From the NCBI RefSeq assembly GCF_003315075.1, contig NZ_QNRJ01000002.1, positions 410,094 through 468,016 on the forward strand: a stretch of 57,923 nt of DNA, written 5' to 3'. Positions 7,611 through 16,106 of this stretch are shown here, piece after piece. This DNA comes from Rossellomorea aquimaris. Lineage in GTDB: Bacteria; Bacillota; Bacilli; Bacillales; Bacillaceae_B. The first letter of the stretch is position 1, and every line of letters starts with the position of its first letter. The position numbers were made by a program, and so were the translations under genes. The notes beneath the pieces were generated by a model. It was given only the letters and a program-made list of their open reading frames with translations. It was not told the DNA's origin and did not search any database.

Positions 7611-8333
7611 TCACACTCCGCGCTTGTTTCCCCATACCAAAGTATGCAGCTGCGGGAGCACCCGCACATGATTTAATTCTTCCTTCTCACAAACCTTTTC
7701 AATGAGAGCTTCATAATCCAATAATAGATTTGACACAAGCTTTGGTGTATCTCCTTCGGAAACAGAAGGGTTACCTGTCTGAATATAAAATGGAACGTCA
7801 GGATAGAGTTTATGAATCTTTGTGGCATATTCCAGATCTTCATCATCAAACACCACAACTTTTAAGCTGAATTGTGAGCCGTTTTCAATTAAACGCTGAA
7901 CAATGAAATCCAGCTTCTCAAAATCAGTCTCCATGTTCGAACTAGGAGGCTTTGGGGAAAGTGTCAGGTCATCTATATCATAGAACCAATCCTGCCAGCG
8001 GCTTCCTTGCGTCTCTAAGGCGGAAGCTATGCCATTCTCCTTTAGAAGGTCGATAAGCTCCTTCAAATGAGCCAACAGAGCAGGATTACCACCGGAAATG
8101 GTTACATGAGAGAACTTGTTTCCACCGACTTCTTTCAGCCTGTTCCACACTTCTTCAGCCGTCATAAGCTGAATGTCTTCTTTCGCAGATCCATCCCACG
8201 TAAAGGCTGAATCACACCAGGAACAACTATAATCACATCCAGCAGTTCGAACAAACATCGTCTTTTGACCTATTACCATACCTTCCCCCTGAATGGTTGG
8301 ACCAAATACTTCTAAAACAGGGATTTTCTTCAT
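7611..8333 (-). CDS. queE: 7-carboxy-7-deazaguanine synthase QueE
   Basis: 240 aa radical SAM enzyme converting carboxytetrahydropterin to 7-carboxy-7-deazaguanine in queuosine synthesis. The cluster-binding cysteines are in CDYSCSWC (C33, C37, C40; CX3CX2C spacing), preceded by the family motif FGPTIQGEG. SAM contact GGNPALL, and SPKPPSS. C-terminus LPQLHTLVWGNKRGV as in B. subtilis. Start ATG 8333 is chosen over longer frames because AAAGGTGAG precedes it and it overlaps the queD stop by four bases (ATGA), indicating translational coupling. Last gene of the operon; the terminator follows immediately and no queF is present. Confidence 0.95.
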   Translation of the reverse strand: MKKIPVLEVFGPTIQGEGMVIGQKTMFVRTAGCDYSCSWCDSAFTWDGSAKEDIQLMTAEEVWNRLKEVGGNKFSHVTISGGNPALLAHLKELIDLLKENGIASALETQGSRWQDWFYDIDDLTLSPKPPSSNMETDFEKLDFIVQRLIENGSQFSLKVVVFDDEDLEYATKIHKLYPDVPFYIQTGNPSVSEGDTPKLVSNLLLDYEALIEKVCEKEELNHVRVLPQLHTLVWGNKRGV

Positions 8334-8764
8334 GATTGTCTCACCTTTGGTCTGTAAATGACGTAACTTGTCGGTGTTTCTCTCAAAAATACTTGAAGGC
8401 ATTCAGGTTGGTGAGGCAGTGTATCTAAATGAGCCTGAATGATTTCCCACATCACTTTCGCTACAACTTCAGTGGTCGGGAACACATTGCTGTTCTCTGC
8501 AGAAAACAATTCATCTTCGTTCATGACCTTATGATCAAAGCGCTTATGAATCAGCTTTTTAATGTGTTGGAAATTAATAAGGAACCCGGAATCATCAAGC
8601 TGATCCCCGCCAATCGTAATATTGGCAAAGTACGTATGACCATGGATCTCCTGACAGCTTCCTGCATCCACATGTGGAATATAATGGGCTGCTGCAAAAT
8701 GCATATCTTTATTTAATTCAAATTCATAAGTGTGGTCAGGAGTCGGGTAGATTTGTTGTATCAT
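8330..8764 (-). CDS. queD: 6-carboxytetrahydropterin synthase QueD
   Basis: 144 aa. Converts dihydroneopterin triphosphate to 6-carboxy-5,6,7,8-tetrahydropterin. Visible zinc/catalytic set: FAAAHYIP, then [10 protein letters not shown] (catalytic Cys followed by the two His ligands), and a late HHP-like region ([17 protein letters not shown]). Start ATG 8764 follows GGGGGAGAGGG. It overlaps the 3' end of queC by 29 bases and the queE start by 4, so the three genes are tightly coupled. Confidence 0.94.
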   Translation of the reverse strand: MIQQIYPTPDHTYEFELNKDMHFAAAHYIPHVDAGSCQEIHGHTYFANITIGGDQLDDSGFLINFQHIKKLIHKRFDHKVMNEDELFSAENSNVFPTTEVVAKVMWEIIQAHLDTLPHQPECLQVFLRETPTSYVIYRPKVRQS

Positions 8765-9425
8765 TTTCCCTCTCCCCCTTTTTTGTCCTTTTATATTCTT
8801 CCAGCCCTTTTTGTCTAAGCTCACATGCAGGGCACTCACCGCAACCGCTGCCTTTAATCCCATTATAGCAAGTGAGTGTATTTTCCTGCACATAACGGAA
8901 AGCACCTAAATCATCTGCCATTTCCCACGTTTGTGCCTTATTGATCCACATAAGTGGAGTATGAATCACAAACTGATCATCCATGGATAGATTGAGGGAA
9001 ACATTCAAGGATTTCACAAAAATATCCCGGCAATCAGGATAGCCGCTGAAATCCGTTTCACATACACCTGTTACAATATGCCGCGCTCCAATTTGCTTCG
9101 CTAGTATGCCCGCAAATGACAGGAATAATAGATTTCTCCCGGGAACGAATGTAGACGGTAATTCACCATCCTGGTGAGTAATTTCTGCATCTGCCCGTGT
9201 TAAAGCACTTGGTGCCAATTGATTTAATAAACTCATATCTAATACATGGTGAGGGACTTCCAGATCCTCTGCAATCTCTTTTGCACAGTCCAGCTCTGCA
9301 ACGTGCCTCTGACCATAGTTAAAAGTCACCGCTTCTACTTCTTTAAATGATTTCTTTGCCCAAAATAAACACGTTGTACTATCTTGACCTCCGCTGAATA
9401 CGACTAACGCTTTCTCTGTGTTCAT
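8736..9425 (-). CDS. queC: 7-cyano-7-deazaguanine synthase QueC
   Basis: 229 aa ATP-dependent preQ0 synthase. PP-loop SGGQDST at residues 11-17; four-Cys zinc site near the C-terminus ([16 protein letters not shown]). Start ATG 9425 has AAAGGAGAA upstream; the longer frame adds 13 residues lacking family resemblance. First gene of queCDE, transcribed through a preQ1 riboswitch. Confidence 0.95.
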   Translation of the reverse strand: MNTEKALVVFSGGQDSTTCLFWAKKSFKEVEAVTFNYGQRHVAELDCAKEIAEDLEVPHHVLDMSLLNQLAPSALTRADAEITHQDGELPSTFVPGRNLLFLSFAGILAKQIGARHIVTGVCETDFSGYPDCRDIFVKSLNVSLNLSMDDQFVIHTPLMWINKAQTWEMADDLGAFRYVQENTLTCYNGIKGSGCGECPACELRQKGLEEYKRTKKGERENDTTNLPDS

Positions 9426-9522
9426 AAAAGGTTCTCCTTTCTTTTCTACAGCCTCTTTTGCCATGAAAAGAAGAAAGAGATTCTGTGATACCCTATAACA
9501 TTGGCTTTAAAGCCGTCATTAA

Positions 9523-9590
9523 CAAAAAATAACGACACCTAAGGATGCCGTTTTCCTTAGTTTTTTATAGAGGGTTGTGCTAGAACCTCT
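9523..9590 (-). promoter_or_regulatory. PreQ1-I riboswitch with readable attenuator
   Basis: On the minus strand, 9590 to 9557 reads AGAGGTTCTAGCACAACCCTC, then TATAAAAAACTAA, the classic preQ1 class-I aptamer with its A-rich tail and CTAA pseudoknot. Downstream, CTAAGGA (9539-9545 rc partner 9554-9560) forms an antiterminator that uses the aptamer's CTAA. The alternative AACGGCA/TGTCGTT hairpin (9531-9537 with 9546-9552) is followed by ATTTTTTG, an intrinsic terminator. Ligand binding would lock CTAA in the pseudoknot, favour termination and switch off queCDE. Confidence 0.93.
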
Positions 9591-9746
9591 CGAGACTTAT
9601 CTATAATCCCAGTTATTCTTCTTTTGTCATCAACCAATATAACGTTTTTTCTCAAAAAAATCTACCGTTTACGGGAATTTCATCGTAAAATTATCTCCAT
9701 CGTGGCCAGGACTCCATCTAACCGGCCGTCGTGCTTTTTAGCCTGC

Positions 9747-10742
9747 TTATTTTAATCGAAGGAGTCTTCTTCGTTTTCTCCGTTTTTTCGTGCTGAACCT
9801 GAGCCAGCCGATTTTCATAAAGAAACCAAACATGATCAGTGCGATGATACCCATAACCCCGAGAACGATAAAGTATCCGCTTCGCTCATCGAGTTCAGGC
9901 ATATAGACAAAGTTCATCCCATACAGGCCCGCAATGAACGTAAGAGGCATAAAAATCGTCGTAATGACGGTTAAGGTCATCATGATATTATTCATTTTAT
10001 CCGAGTTAATGGATAAATAATTATCCCGGATATCAGATGAAAATTCACGATACGATTCAAGCATCTCGACAAGCTTAATTAAATGATCGTACACATCATT
10101 AAAATAGAGCTGCTCTTCTTTGAATGCATTCAATCTGCCTGAATTGCTGATTCGATATAATAAATCCCTCATGGGAACGAGGGTTCTTCTTAACTTTGAC
10201 ATATCATGACGAATATCGAATAATTCATCCATCAAATCACTATCAGCATCTTCATTCGTGTTATCTTCAATTTTATTGAGGCGATCTTCAATCCCATACA
10301 CAAGGGGAAAATAATCGTCCACTAACCGGTCAACAATTCCATGCATGACCTTAAAAGGACTGAGCTGATCCCCTTCCTGCTGAACTTTTTCCCATACACT
10401 ATTTAATTCCCTTACAGGCTGTTTATGGAAGGTAACGATAAAACTTGAGTTCACAAACATATTCACTTCGTGTGAATCCAGGGTTTTCTGATTAATGGCA
10501 TGCAAAAGGACAAATATGTACTGATCATAAAAATCGAGCTTGGCCCGCTGACTGAAATCGTCCAGGCAATCCTCTATTGCAAGGGGATGGAATCGAAAAT
10601 ACAGCTTAAGTAACCGAATATCCTTGCTGGTCGGCTCTGAAAAATCCACCCAATACCATTTAACCCCCTTTTCTTTGATTCTGGATAGGGGAACATTCTG
10701 TTCAATTTCCCCATTTTCCATAATAATACTCGTTCGAATCAT
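9747..10742 (-). CDS. CorA-family divalent cation (Mg2+) transporter
   Basis: 331 aa. Long soluble alpha/beta N-terminal domain, then two C-terminal membrane helices (about 267-287 and 298-320) bracketing the signature YGMNF that forms the Mg2+ selectivity site. The C-terminus is highly basic (STKKRRKRRRLLRLK). Start ATG 10742 is preceded by AGGGAG six bases upstream; ATG 10763 has none. Monocistronic, between the que leader and patA. A GC-rich inverted repeat near 9700-9735 may end it but lacks a good T run. Confidence 0.9.
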   Translation of the reverse strand: MIRTSIIMENGEIEQNVPLSRIKEKGVKWYWVDFSEPTSKDIRLLKLYFRFHPLAIEDCLDDFSQRAKLDFYDQYIFVLLHAINQKTLDSHEVNMFVNSSFIVTFHKQPVRELNSVWEKVQQEGDQLSPFKVMHGIVDRLVDDYFPLVYGIEDRLNKIEDNTNEDADSDLMDELFDIRHDMSKLRRTLVPMRDLLYRISNSGRLNAFKEEQLYFNDVYDHLIKLVEMLESYREFSSDIRDNYLSINSDKMNNIMMTLTVITTIFMPLTFIAGLYGMNFVYMPELDERSGYFIVLGVMGIIALIMFGFFMKIGWLRFSTKKRRKRRRLLRLK

Positions 10743-10874
10743 ATGGCTCTCCCTAACTGACATTTATTTATTTTTTATCCATTCCCTTTTTCCTCACCAT
10801 TCAAACAAAATCACTACGTAAAAGCTGGAATTAATGATAAAATATGAATCAAATTATTAAAGTAGGTGTACGCA

Positions 10875-12026
10875 TTGGAACAGTATATTAACCCTCGGGT
10901 CAAGGACATCCAGATATCGGGTATACGAAAGTTTTTTAATATGGTGGCAGACATAGACGACATCATTTCCCTGACAATCGGTCAGCCGGATTTTCCTACC
11001 CCACAACATGTTAAGGACGCGGGCAAGGCTGCCATTGATGATGACTTCACTACCTATACCCATAATGCAGGATTCCGCGAATTACGAGAAGCTGCGGCTT
11101 CATTTGTAAAAGAAAAATATAATGTACATTATAACCCTGTGAATGAGGTCATAGTCACAAACGGCGCTTCTCAGGGGATCGATGTGACCCTTCGCACGCT
11201 ATTATGCGAAGGAGATGACTGCCTTATCCCAGGACCCGTGTATCCAGGCTATGAACCGATCATTAAACTTTGCGGTGCTAATCCCGTACATATTGATATC
11301 ACACAAAATGATTTCAAGTTGGATGCCTCTCTTATTGAAGGTAGCTTAACTCCTTCTACAAAATGTATTATTTTACCTTATCCATCCAATCCAACAGGGG
11401 TAAGCCTGTCAAAAGCAGAATTAAAAGAGATTGCCGCCTTGCTAAAGAATAGAAATATCTTTGTGTTGGCTGATGAAATTTATAGCGAGCTTACCTTTGA
11501 TGATTCGCATTATTCCATTGCCGAATATTTAAGAGAACAAACCATCGTCGTCAATGGTTTATCTAAATCACATAGTATGACCGGTTGGAGGATCGGACTG
11601 GTATTCGCTCCAGAATCGATTGCTAAGCATCTCCTAAAGGTTCACCAGTACAATGTCTCCTGTGCTTCTTCCGTCTCCCAGAAAGCTGCCTATGAAGCTC
11701 TTACAGCCGGAAAAGATGATGCTGTAGATATGAAGGAAGAATATAAAAAACGAAGGGACTATGTATACAACCGATTAGTTGGGATGGGATTTGAAGGAAT
11801 CGTCAAACCTGACGGAGCCTTCTACTTTTTCGTCAAAATACCTGATCGGATTCTTTTGAGTTCATTTGATTTCTCGTTGGCACTTGCCCAAGAGAAAAAG
11901 GTGGCTGTCGTACCCGGGGATGCCTTTTCAGAGCTCGGAGAAGGTTACTTCCGACTCTCCTATGCCTGCTCCATGGAACAGCTGAAAGAAGGACTCGACC
12001 GTATCCACTCCTTCATCCAAACCTGA
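10875..12026 (+). CDS. patA: Fold-type I aminotransferase PatA
   Basis: 383 aa. PLP-dependent aminotransferase similar to B. subtilis PatA (N-acetyl-diaminopimelate aminotransferase of lysine synthesis). Seen: SLTIGQPDFPTP, LPYPSNPTGV, DEIYSELTF, and the PLP lysine in NGLSKSHSMTGWRIG. I prefer TTG 10875 (then EQYINPRVKDI) over GTG 10866: the ribosome site AAAGTAGGTG overlaps the GTG and is well spaced for the TTG, and the length then matches PatA. Strong terminator directly after the stop. Confidence 0.9.
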   Translation: MEQYINPRVKDIQISGIRKFFNMVADIDDIISLTIGQPDFPTPQHVKDAGKAAIDDDFTTYTHNAGFRELREAAASFVKEKYNVHYNPVNEVIVTNGASQGIDVTLRTLLCEGDDCLIPGPVYPGYEPIIKLCGANPVHIDITQNDFKLDASLIEGSLTPSTKCIILPYPSNPTGVSLSKAELKEIAALLKNRNIFVLADEIYSELTFDDSHYSIAEYLREQTIVVNGLSKSHSMTGWRIGLVFAPESIAKHLLKVHQYNVSCASSVSQKAAYEALTAGKDDAVDMKEEYKKRRDYVYNRLVGMGFEGIVKPDGAFYFFVKIPDRILLSSFDFSLALAQEKKVAVVPGDAFSELGEGYFRLSYACSMEQLKEGLDRIHSFIQT

Positions 12027-12027
12027 C

Positions 12028-12066
12028 AAGAGGGACGGACCTTGCGTAGCAAGGTCCGTCCCTCTT
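12028..12066. terminator. Strong palindromic terminator between patA and a convergent small gene
   Basis: 18-bp perfect stem AAGAGGGACGGACCTTGC, 3-base loop. It starts 2 bases after the patA stop and can also serve the minus-strand gene ending at 12071. Confidence 0.85.
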
Positions 12067-12070
12067 CATG

Positions 12071-12247
12071 TTACCCTTTATATTCACCGTTATTTTTAGA
12101 TGCTTTTTCTTTTTTGGCTTTGTCTTTGTGTATTTTGTTTGTTGCCGCACTTCCGATTTCATGGGCAAATTCCGCATTGACCTTGGATGAATCGAACCCT
12201 TTTTTGTTCTTCTGTTGTGGATCATTCTTTTTTGTACGTTTCGCCAT
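12071..12247 (-). CDS. Small basic hydrophilic protein, possible spore protein
   Basis: 58 aa from ATG 12247, with AAGGGGTG eight bases upstream. Lys-rich throughout (MAKRTKKNDPQQKNKKGF, KIHKDKAKKEKASKNN) with a central NAEFAHEIGSAATN that faintly recalls the EFxxE motif of gamma-type SASPs. No membrane segment. I do not recognise a named family; a spore role is a guess from composition. Its 5' region contains a 30-bp tandem duplication (12264-12323). Confidence 0.7.
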   Translation of the reverse strand: MAKRTKKNDPQQKNKKGFDSSKVNAEFAHEIGSAATNKIHKDKAKKEKASKNNGEYKG

Positions 12248-12263
12248 TGTTTTTACACCCCTT

Positions 12264-12323
12264 TTATTCATTATGCTGATCCTTCAATGGAATTTATTCA
12301 TCATGCTGATCCTTCAATGGAAT
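12264..12323. repeat. 30-bp tandem direct repeat upstream of the small basic gene
   Basis: Two adjacent 30-bp copies (12264-12293 and 12294-12323) of a unit starting TTATTCAT and containing ATGCTGATCCTTCAATGG, differing at one base (T/C at unit position 9). The second copy is followed by CAGCATAAG, so ATGCTGAT also pairs with ATCAGCAT as a hairpin. The unit lies in the 5' leader or promoter of the gene at 12071-12247. Confidence 0.85.
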
Positions 12324-12570
12324 CAGCATAAGATTATTATTCGCTTTCTTCTTTTTCACTATACGAATCAACTCCCGGTATAAAAATAACAAAAAAAAAG
12401 AACCAACCCAGTTAACTGAGTTGATTCAAAAAAAGGAAAAGGGGGTGTTAGTGAGAAATTAATCTCCAATTTCATGCTTAATTATAGAATACCCGCTTTC
12501 CAGAATGATAAACCGACCTTCTGAAAAAAATTCAAATTTTTTTTGAAGAAAAGTTATTTCAGTAAAACAC

Positions 12571-12599
12571 TTTAAAAAAGCGCTTTCATAACGTATAAT
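12571..12599 (+). promoter_or_regulatory. Candidate sigma-A promoter with overlapping CcpA (cre-like) site
   Basis: TATAAT at 12594-12599 has TTTAAA 17 bases upstream (weak -35). Between them, minus strand 12589-12575 reads ATGAAAGCGCTTTTT, matching the cre consensus WTGNAANCGNWNNCW except the penultimate C. A repressor bound here would block the promoter of the GNAT gene at 12633. Confidence 0.5.
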
Positions 12600-12632
12600 A
12601 AACAAGTAAATTCTGAGAAGAGAGGTTCTGAC

Positions 12633-13307
12633 ATGTATATGAAAGAACAGTATGTTTTCAGAAACGATCAAATTTATAAAGCCGTTATCAGAAATTATGG
12701 CAAACATGATTTCGACGACTTGATTTCCGTTCAAAAAAGAGCATTCCCACCTCCCTTCCCATCAGAATTATGGTGGAATAAAGACCAGCTCGCCCATCAT
12801 TTGTCTCATTTCCCTCTTGGGGCGATGTGTGTGGAAGTGGACGGGAAATTAGTGGGGAGTATGACAAGCCTAATTGTCGACTTTGATCCGTTAGAGCCGC
12901 ATCATACGTGGGAAGACATAACTGATGATGGATATATCCGGACTCACAAGGAGAATGGCAATACATTGTATGTGGTGGACCTATGTATCGACCCTGATTA
13001 CAGAGGATTTAAGCTTGGAAAAGTCTTGATGAATGCCATGTTCGAAATTGTGGTGCATTTACAGTTGGATCGCTTACTCGGTGGCGGTCGGATTCCTTCC
13101 TATCATAAAGTGGCCGATGATTTTTCGATTGAGCAATATATTCAGAAATTAACGAGTGGAGAATCCAAGGATCCCGTCATTACGTTTCTTCTGCAAACAG
13201 GACGCACTCCATTAAAAGCGGTTAAAGGGTACCTGAAAGATGAAGAATCATGTGACTATGGGGTTTTAATGGAATGGAAAAACCCTTTTAAAAGTTCAAG
13301 GTTCTAG
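12633..13307 (+). CDS. ykwB: GNAT-family N-acetyltransferase, YkwB-like
   Basis: 224 aa. GNAT fold: IRNYGKHDFDDLISVQKRAF-type beta1/alpha1 region, central VDLCIDPDYRGFKLGKVLMN carrying the acetyl-CoA binding Q/RxxGxG/A-like motif (RGFKLG), then GGGRIPSYHK. Substrate unknown. GAGAGG precedes the ATG at 12633. Position beside ptsHI and patA agrees with ykwB in B. subtilis; the symbol rests on synteny and moderate similarity. Confidence 0.75.
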   Translation: MYMKEQYVFRNDQIYKAVIRNYGKHDFDDLISVQKRAFPPPFPSELWWNKDQLAHHLSHFPLGAMCVEVDGKLVGSMTSLIVDFDPLEPHHTWEDITDDGYIRTHKENGNTLYVVDLCIDPDYRGFKLGKVLMNAMFEIVVHLQLDRLLGGGRIPSYHKVADDFSIEQYIQKLTSGESKDPVITFLLQTGRTPLKAVKGYLKDEESCDYGVLMEWKNPFKSSRF

Positions 13308-13340
13308 CACGTTTACAAAATGATGGACTCCCTGAAATAG

Positions 13341-13377
13341 AAAAAGGGATTGAAGGAACAATATGTTCCTTCAATCC
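13341..13377 (-). terminator. Terminator of ptsHI
   Basis: 14-bp perfect stem GGATTGAAGGAACA, 3-base loop, minus-strand T run (13341-13345 As). It lies about 100 bases beyond the ptsI stop and close after the convergent GNAT gene, so it may serve both. Confidence 0.7.
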
Positions 13378-13398
13378 ACAAGAAAGGGGGAAATGAGA

Positions 13399-13485
13399 AT
13401 GAAAAGGCCCAAAGGGTGTGTGCCTTATTCTTCACAGATATATTACCCTCATTTCAACCTTTTAAACCAAAATTCACTCCATTGA
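13399..13485 (+). CDS. Possible 28-aa peptide gene (doubtful)
   Basis: ATG 13399 follows AAAGGGGG eight bases upstream. The frame encodes [20 protein letters not shown] and eight more residues, then TGA 13485, overlapping the convergent ptsI end by 12 bases. No promoter or family is recognised. It could be the chance product of a purine-rich stretch. Confidence 0.25.
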   Translation: MKRPKGCVPYSSQIYYPHFNLLNQNSLH

Positions 13486-15195
13486 TGTCGCTTTTTTCAC
13501 TGCAGAAATAACCGCATCATTGGTGTCTAATTGTAGTGCTTCCTCTGCCAGTTCTTTCATTTCAGCACGGTTCAACTGACGGATCTGAGAACGTGCCTTC
13601 AAAATGGACGTCGCACTCATTGAGAACTCATCCAAACCTAATCCAAGTAAGATCGGTACAGCAATCTCATCTCCGGCCATTTCACCACACATACCTGCCC
13701 ACTTGCCTTCTTTATGAGCCGCATCAATCACCATTTTGACTAGACGTAAAATGGCAGGGTTATACGGTTGGTATAAGTAGGAAACCCGCTCATTCATGCG
13801 GTCGGCAGCCATTGTGTACTGAATCAGGTCATTGGTTCCGATAGAGAAGAAATCTACTTCCTTGGCAAAAACATCCGCCATTACGGCTGTGGATGGAATT
13901 TCCACCATGATTCCCACTTCAATATGATCAGCTACATTTGTACCATTCGTAAGAAGAGCTTCTTTCTCTTCTTCAAGGATGGCTTTCGCTTCTCTGAACT
14001 CTTGAAGATTTGAAATCATCGGGAACATGATTTTCAGATTTCCAAATGGACTGGCCTTTAATAACGCTCTAAGCTGAGTACGGAAGATGTCCTGTTCGTC
14101 CAGACAAAGTCGGATCGCACGATACCCCAGGAATGGGTTCATTTCTTTCGGAAGATTTAAGTAAGGAAGCTCTTTATCTCCACCGATGTCAAGGGTACGA
14201 ACCACTACAGGTTTTCCTTCCATACCTTCTAATACAGCCTTATAAGCTTCGTATTGCTCGTCTTCTGACGGTAATTCATCACGACCCATGTATAAGAATT
14301 CTGTACGATACAGACCTACACCTTCTCCGCCGTGATTCTTCACCCCTTCAAGATCCTTAGGTGTCCCAATGTTGGCAGCAAGTTCAACATGCTCCCCATC
14401 CTTGGATACCGTTGGTTCATTGACAAGCTTCGCCCATTCAGCTTTTTGTTCTTCATAGCGGGCATGCTCTTTCTTATACTCTTCGATCACTTCCGGAGTC
14501 GGATTAATATGTACTTGTCCATTTAATCCGTCAACGATGATCATGTCACCATTTTCAACAGAGGAAGTAATGGATTTCGTTCCCACTACAGCCGGGATCT
14601 CCATTGAACGGGCCATAATGGCCGAGTGGGATGTTCTTCCACCGATATCTGTTGTAAATCCTTTAACAAATTCACGGTTTAATTGTGCCGTATCAGATGG
14701 TGTCAGATCCTCTGCGATCACAATCACTTCTTCTGTCACCATGCTTGGGTTCGCAATCTGCACGCCTAAGAGGTGTGAAAGGACACGTTTCGTCACGTCA
14801 CGGATATCCGCGGCGCGTTCTTTCATGTATTCATTGTCCATGGATTCAAACATGGATACAAACATATCCGCTGTTTCTTTAAGGGCGAATTCAGCGTTTA
14901 CATTTTCGGATTTAACTTTGTCTTCGATTGGTGTCAGTAGTTCTGGATCGCTTAGGACAAGAAGATGCGCTTCAAAGATTTGAGCTTTGTCTTCCCCTAA
15001 ATCAACTCTTGCTTTATCTCGGATCGCTTCAAGCTCTGACTTTGACGTCGCAATGGCTTCCTGGAAGCGTGATACTTCCTGTTCAGCATTGTCTACGTTT
15101 TTCTTTTCAAAGCTTAGGTCGGGTTCAACTAAGCGATACGCTTTCGCTATGGCGATACCATTTGATGCCGCAATTCCTTTTAAGAGACTGGACAT
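13474..15195 (-). CDS. ptsI: PTS Enzyme I (phosphoenolpyruvate-protein phosphotransferase)
   Basis: 573 aa, the normal full length. Phosphorylates itself from PEP and passes the phosphate to HPr. Active-site His at about residue 190 in [21 protein letters not shown]-binding C-terminal barrel signatures [12 protein letters not shown] and [16 protein letters not shown], and catalytic Cys in [11 protein letters not shown]. Start ATG overlaps the ptsH stop by one base (TAATG), as expected for a coupled ptsHI operon. Cytosolic; required for all PTS sugars. Confidence 0.97.
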   Translation of the reverse strand: MSSLLKGIAASNGIAIAKAYRLVEPDLSFEKKNVDNAEQEVSRFQEAIATSKSELEAIRDKARVDLGEDKAQIFEAHLLVLSDPELLTPIEDKVKSENVNAEFALKETADMFVSMFESMDNEYMKERAADIRDVTKRVLSHLLGVQIANPSMVTEEVIVIAEDLTPSDTAQLNREFVKGFTTDIGGRTSHSAIMARSMEIPAVVGTKSITSSVENGDMIIVDGLNGQVHINPTPEVIEEYKKEHARYEEQKAEWAKLVNEPTVSKDGEHVELAANIGTPKDLEGVKNHGGEGVGLYRTEFLYMGRDELPSEDEQYEAYKAVLEGMEGKPVVVRTLDIGGDKELPYLNLPKEMNPFLGYRAIRLCLDEQDIFRTQLRALLKASPFGNLKIMFPMISNLQEFREAKAILEEEKEALLTNGTNVADHIEVGIMVEIPSTAVMADVFAKEVDFFSIGTNDLIQYTMAADRMNERVSYLYQPYNPAILRLVKMVIDAAHKEGKWAGMCGEMAGDEIAVPILLGLGLDEFSMSATSILKARSQIRQLNRAEMKELAEEALQLDTNDAVISAVKKATSME

Positions 15196-15461
15196 TACTC
15201 AGCTAAACCTTCTTTGTTCAACGTTTCCTGTAAGCTGTTTAACGCTTCATCTTCGTCGCTACCTTCAGTAATGATTGTGATTTCTGCACCTTTACCAACA
15301 CCTAAAGACATAACACCCATGATTGATTTCAAGTTTACTTTCTTTTCTTTGTATTCTAGATGTACATCGCTGTCGAATTTGCTTGCCGTTTGAACCAATA
15401 GAGTTGCCGGACGAGCGTGAATTCCTGTTTCAGCTGTAACTGTAAATGTTTTTTGTGCCAT
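15195..15461 (-). CDS. ptsH: Phosphocarrier protein HPr
   Basis: 88 aa. His15 (GIHARPA) accepts phosphate from Enzyme I. Ser46 (LKSIMGVMS) is the HPr-kinase site that makes HPr a CcpA corepressor in Firmicutes. AAGGAG lies upstream of ATG 15461. Unlike B. subtilis, ptsG is not directly upstream; ptsHI has its own promoter at 15505-15533. Confidence 0.97.
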   Translation of the reverse strand: MAQKTFTVTAETGIHARPATLLVQTASKFDSDVHLEYKEKKVNLKSIMGVMSLGVGKGAEITIITEGSDEDEALNSLQETLNKEGLAE

Positions 15462-15504
15462 GTAAATCGACTCCTTAATTTATCTTGTTTTTGGTTGCTT
15501 CATT

Positions 15505-15533
15505 AAAGTAATGGATTATGTAGAATACGTCAA
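15505..15533 (-). promoter_or_regulatory. Candidate sigma-A promoter for ptsHI
   Basis: Minus strand: TTGACG (15533-15528), 17-base spacer, TACTTT (15510-15505). It is 44 bases upstream of the ptsH start. Confidence 0.55.
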
Positions 15534-15692
15534 CTATTTCTAGTAAATAATCCATTCCTACTATAAAGCTGTTCAATAAAAAAGAATAGCATGCAATGAA
15601 GAGATACACAATTGTAAAGCTTGATTTTTTTAGTATTTCATAAATTTCCCACTGTTATGAACCTATTTATGTAAAATTTCATGTACCTTTAT

Positions 15693-15728
15693 CAAAAAAA
15701 AATCCCCCTCAGCAATGTGGGAGGGAAT
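15693..15728 (-). terminator. Terminator of the 87-aa gene
   Basis: TCCCTC pairs with GAGGGGGA (one G-T pair) and is followed on the minus strand by a nine-T run. Confidence 0.7.
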
Positions 15729-15760
15729 CTTTAGTATGAGTCATTTTATTCAAAATAATA

Positions 15761-16024
15761 CTATTCTCTTTCCACCGGTTCTGATTTAGTCTTCATGATA
15801 TTGTAGCCGATTTTTGCTTTTATGATGGTCCCCTTCAGTGTCATTTCATGATCTTCAGAGGTGTTTGTATATACGTTTACTAAGTCACATATGCAGCGAG
15901 AGAATAATTCTGAGAGTTGTTTTAATTCCTGTACCTCATGCCTGCCATCCTCTTTCATTAGTTCTTCTATGACATCCATGGCTAAACTCTTCACTCTTAG
16001 CGCCTGTTCAGTTGGGTAATCCAT
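15761..16024 (-). CDS. Hypothetical 87-aa helical protein
   Basis: Not recognised. Predicted mostly alpha-helical, with acidic N-terminal half (MDVIEELMKEDGRHEVQELK) and two close Cys (SRCICDL). No signal or membrane segment. AAAGGGGAT lies upstream of the ATG at 16024 and a clear terminator downstream, so it looks like a real single gene between fetB and ptsH on the same strand. Confidence 0.7.
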   Translation of the reverse strand: MDYPTEQALRVKSLAMDVIEELMKEDGRHEVQELKQLSELFSRCICDLVNVYTNTSEDHEMTLKGTIIKAKIGYNIMKTKSEPVERE

Positions 16025-16106
16025 ATAGCACTATCCCCTTTCCTTCCATTCTTTCTCTATCATATGCAGGAAGAAACTAGATTAGAACAGGAGTGCTATA
16101 TGGTAT

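Noticed and set aside
12459..12734. 91-aa minus-strand frame in front of the GNAT gene
   Set aside because: It runs antisense into the start of the GNAT gene, has no ribosome site, and its intergenic part has no ATG, GTG or TTG. The composition is low-complexity Phe/Ile.
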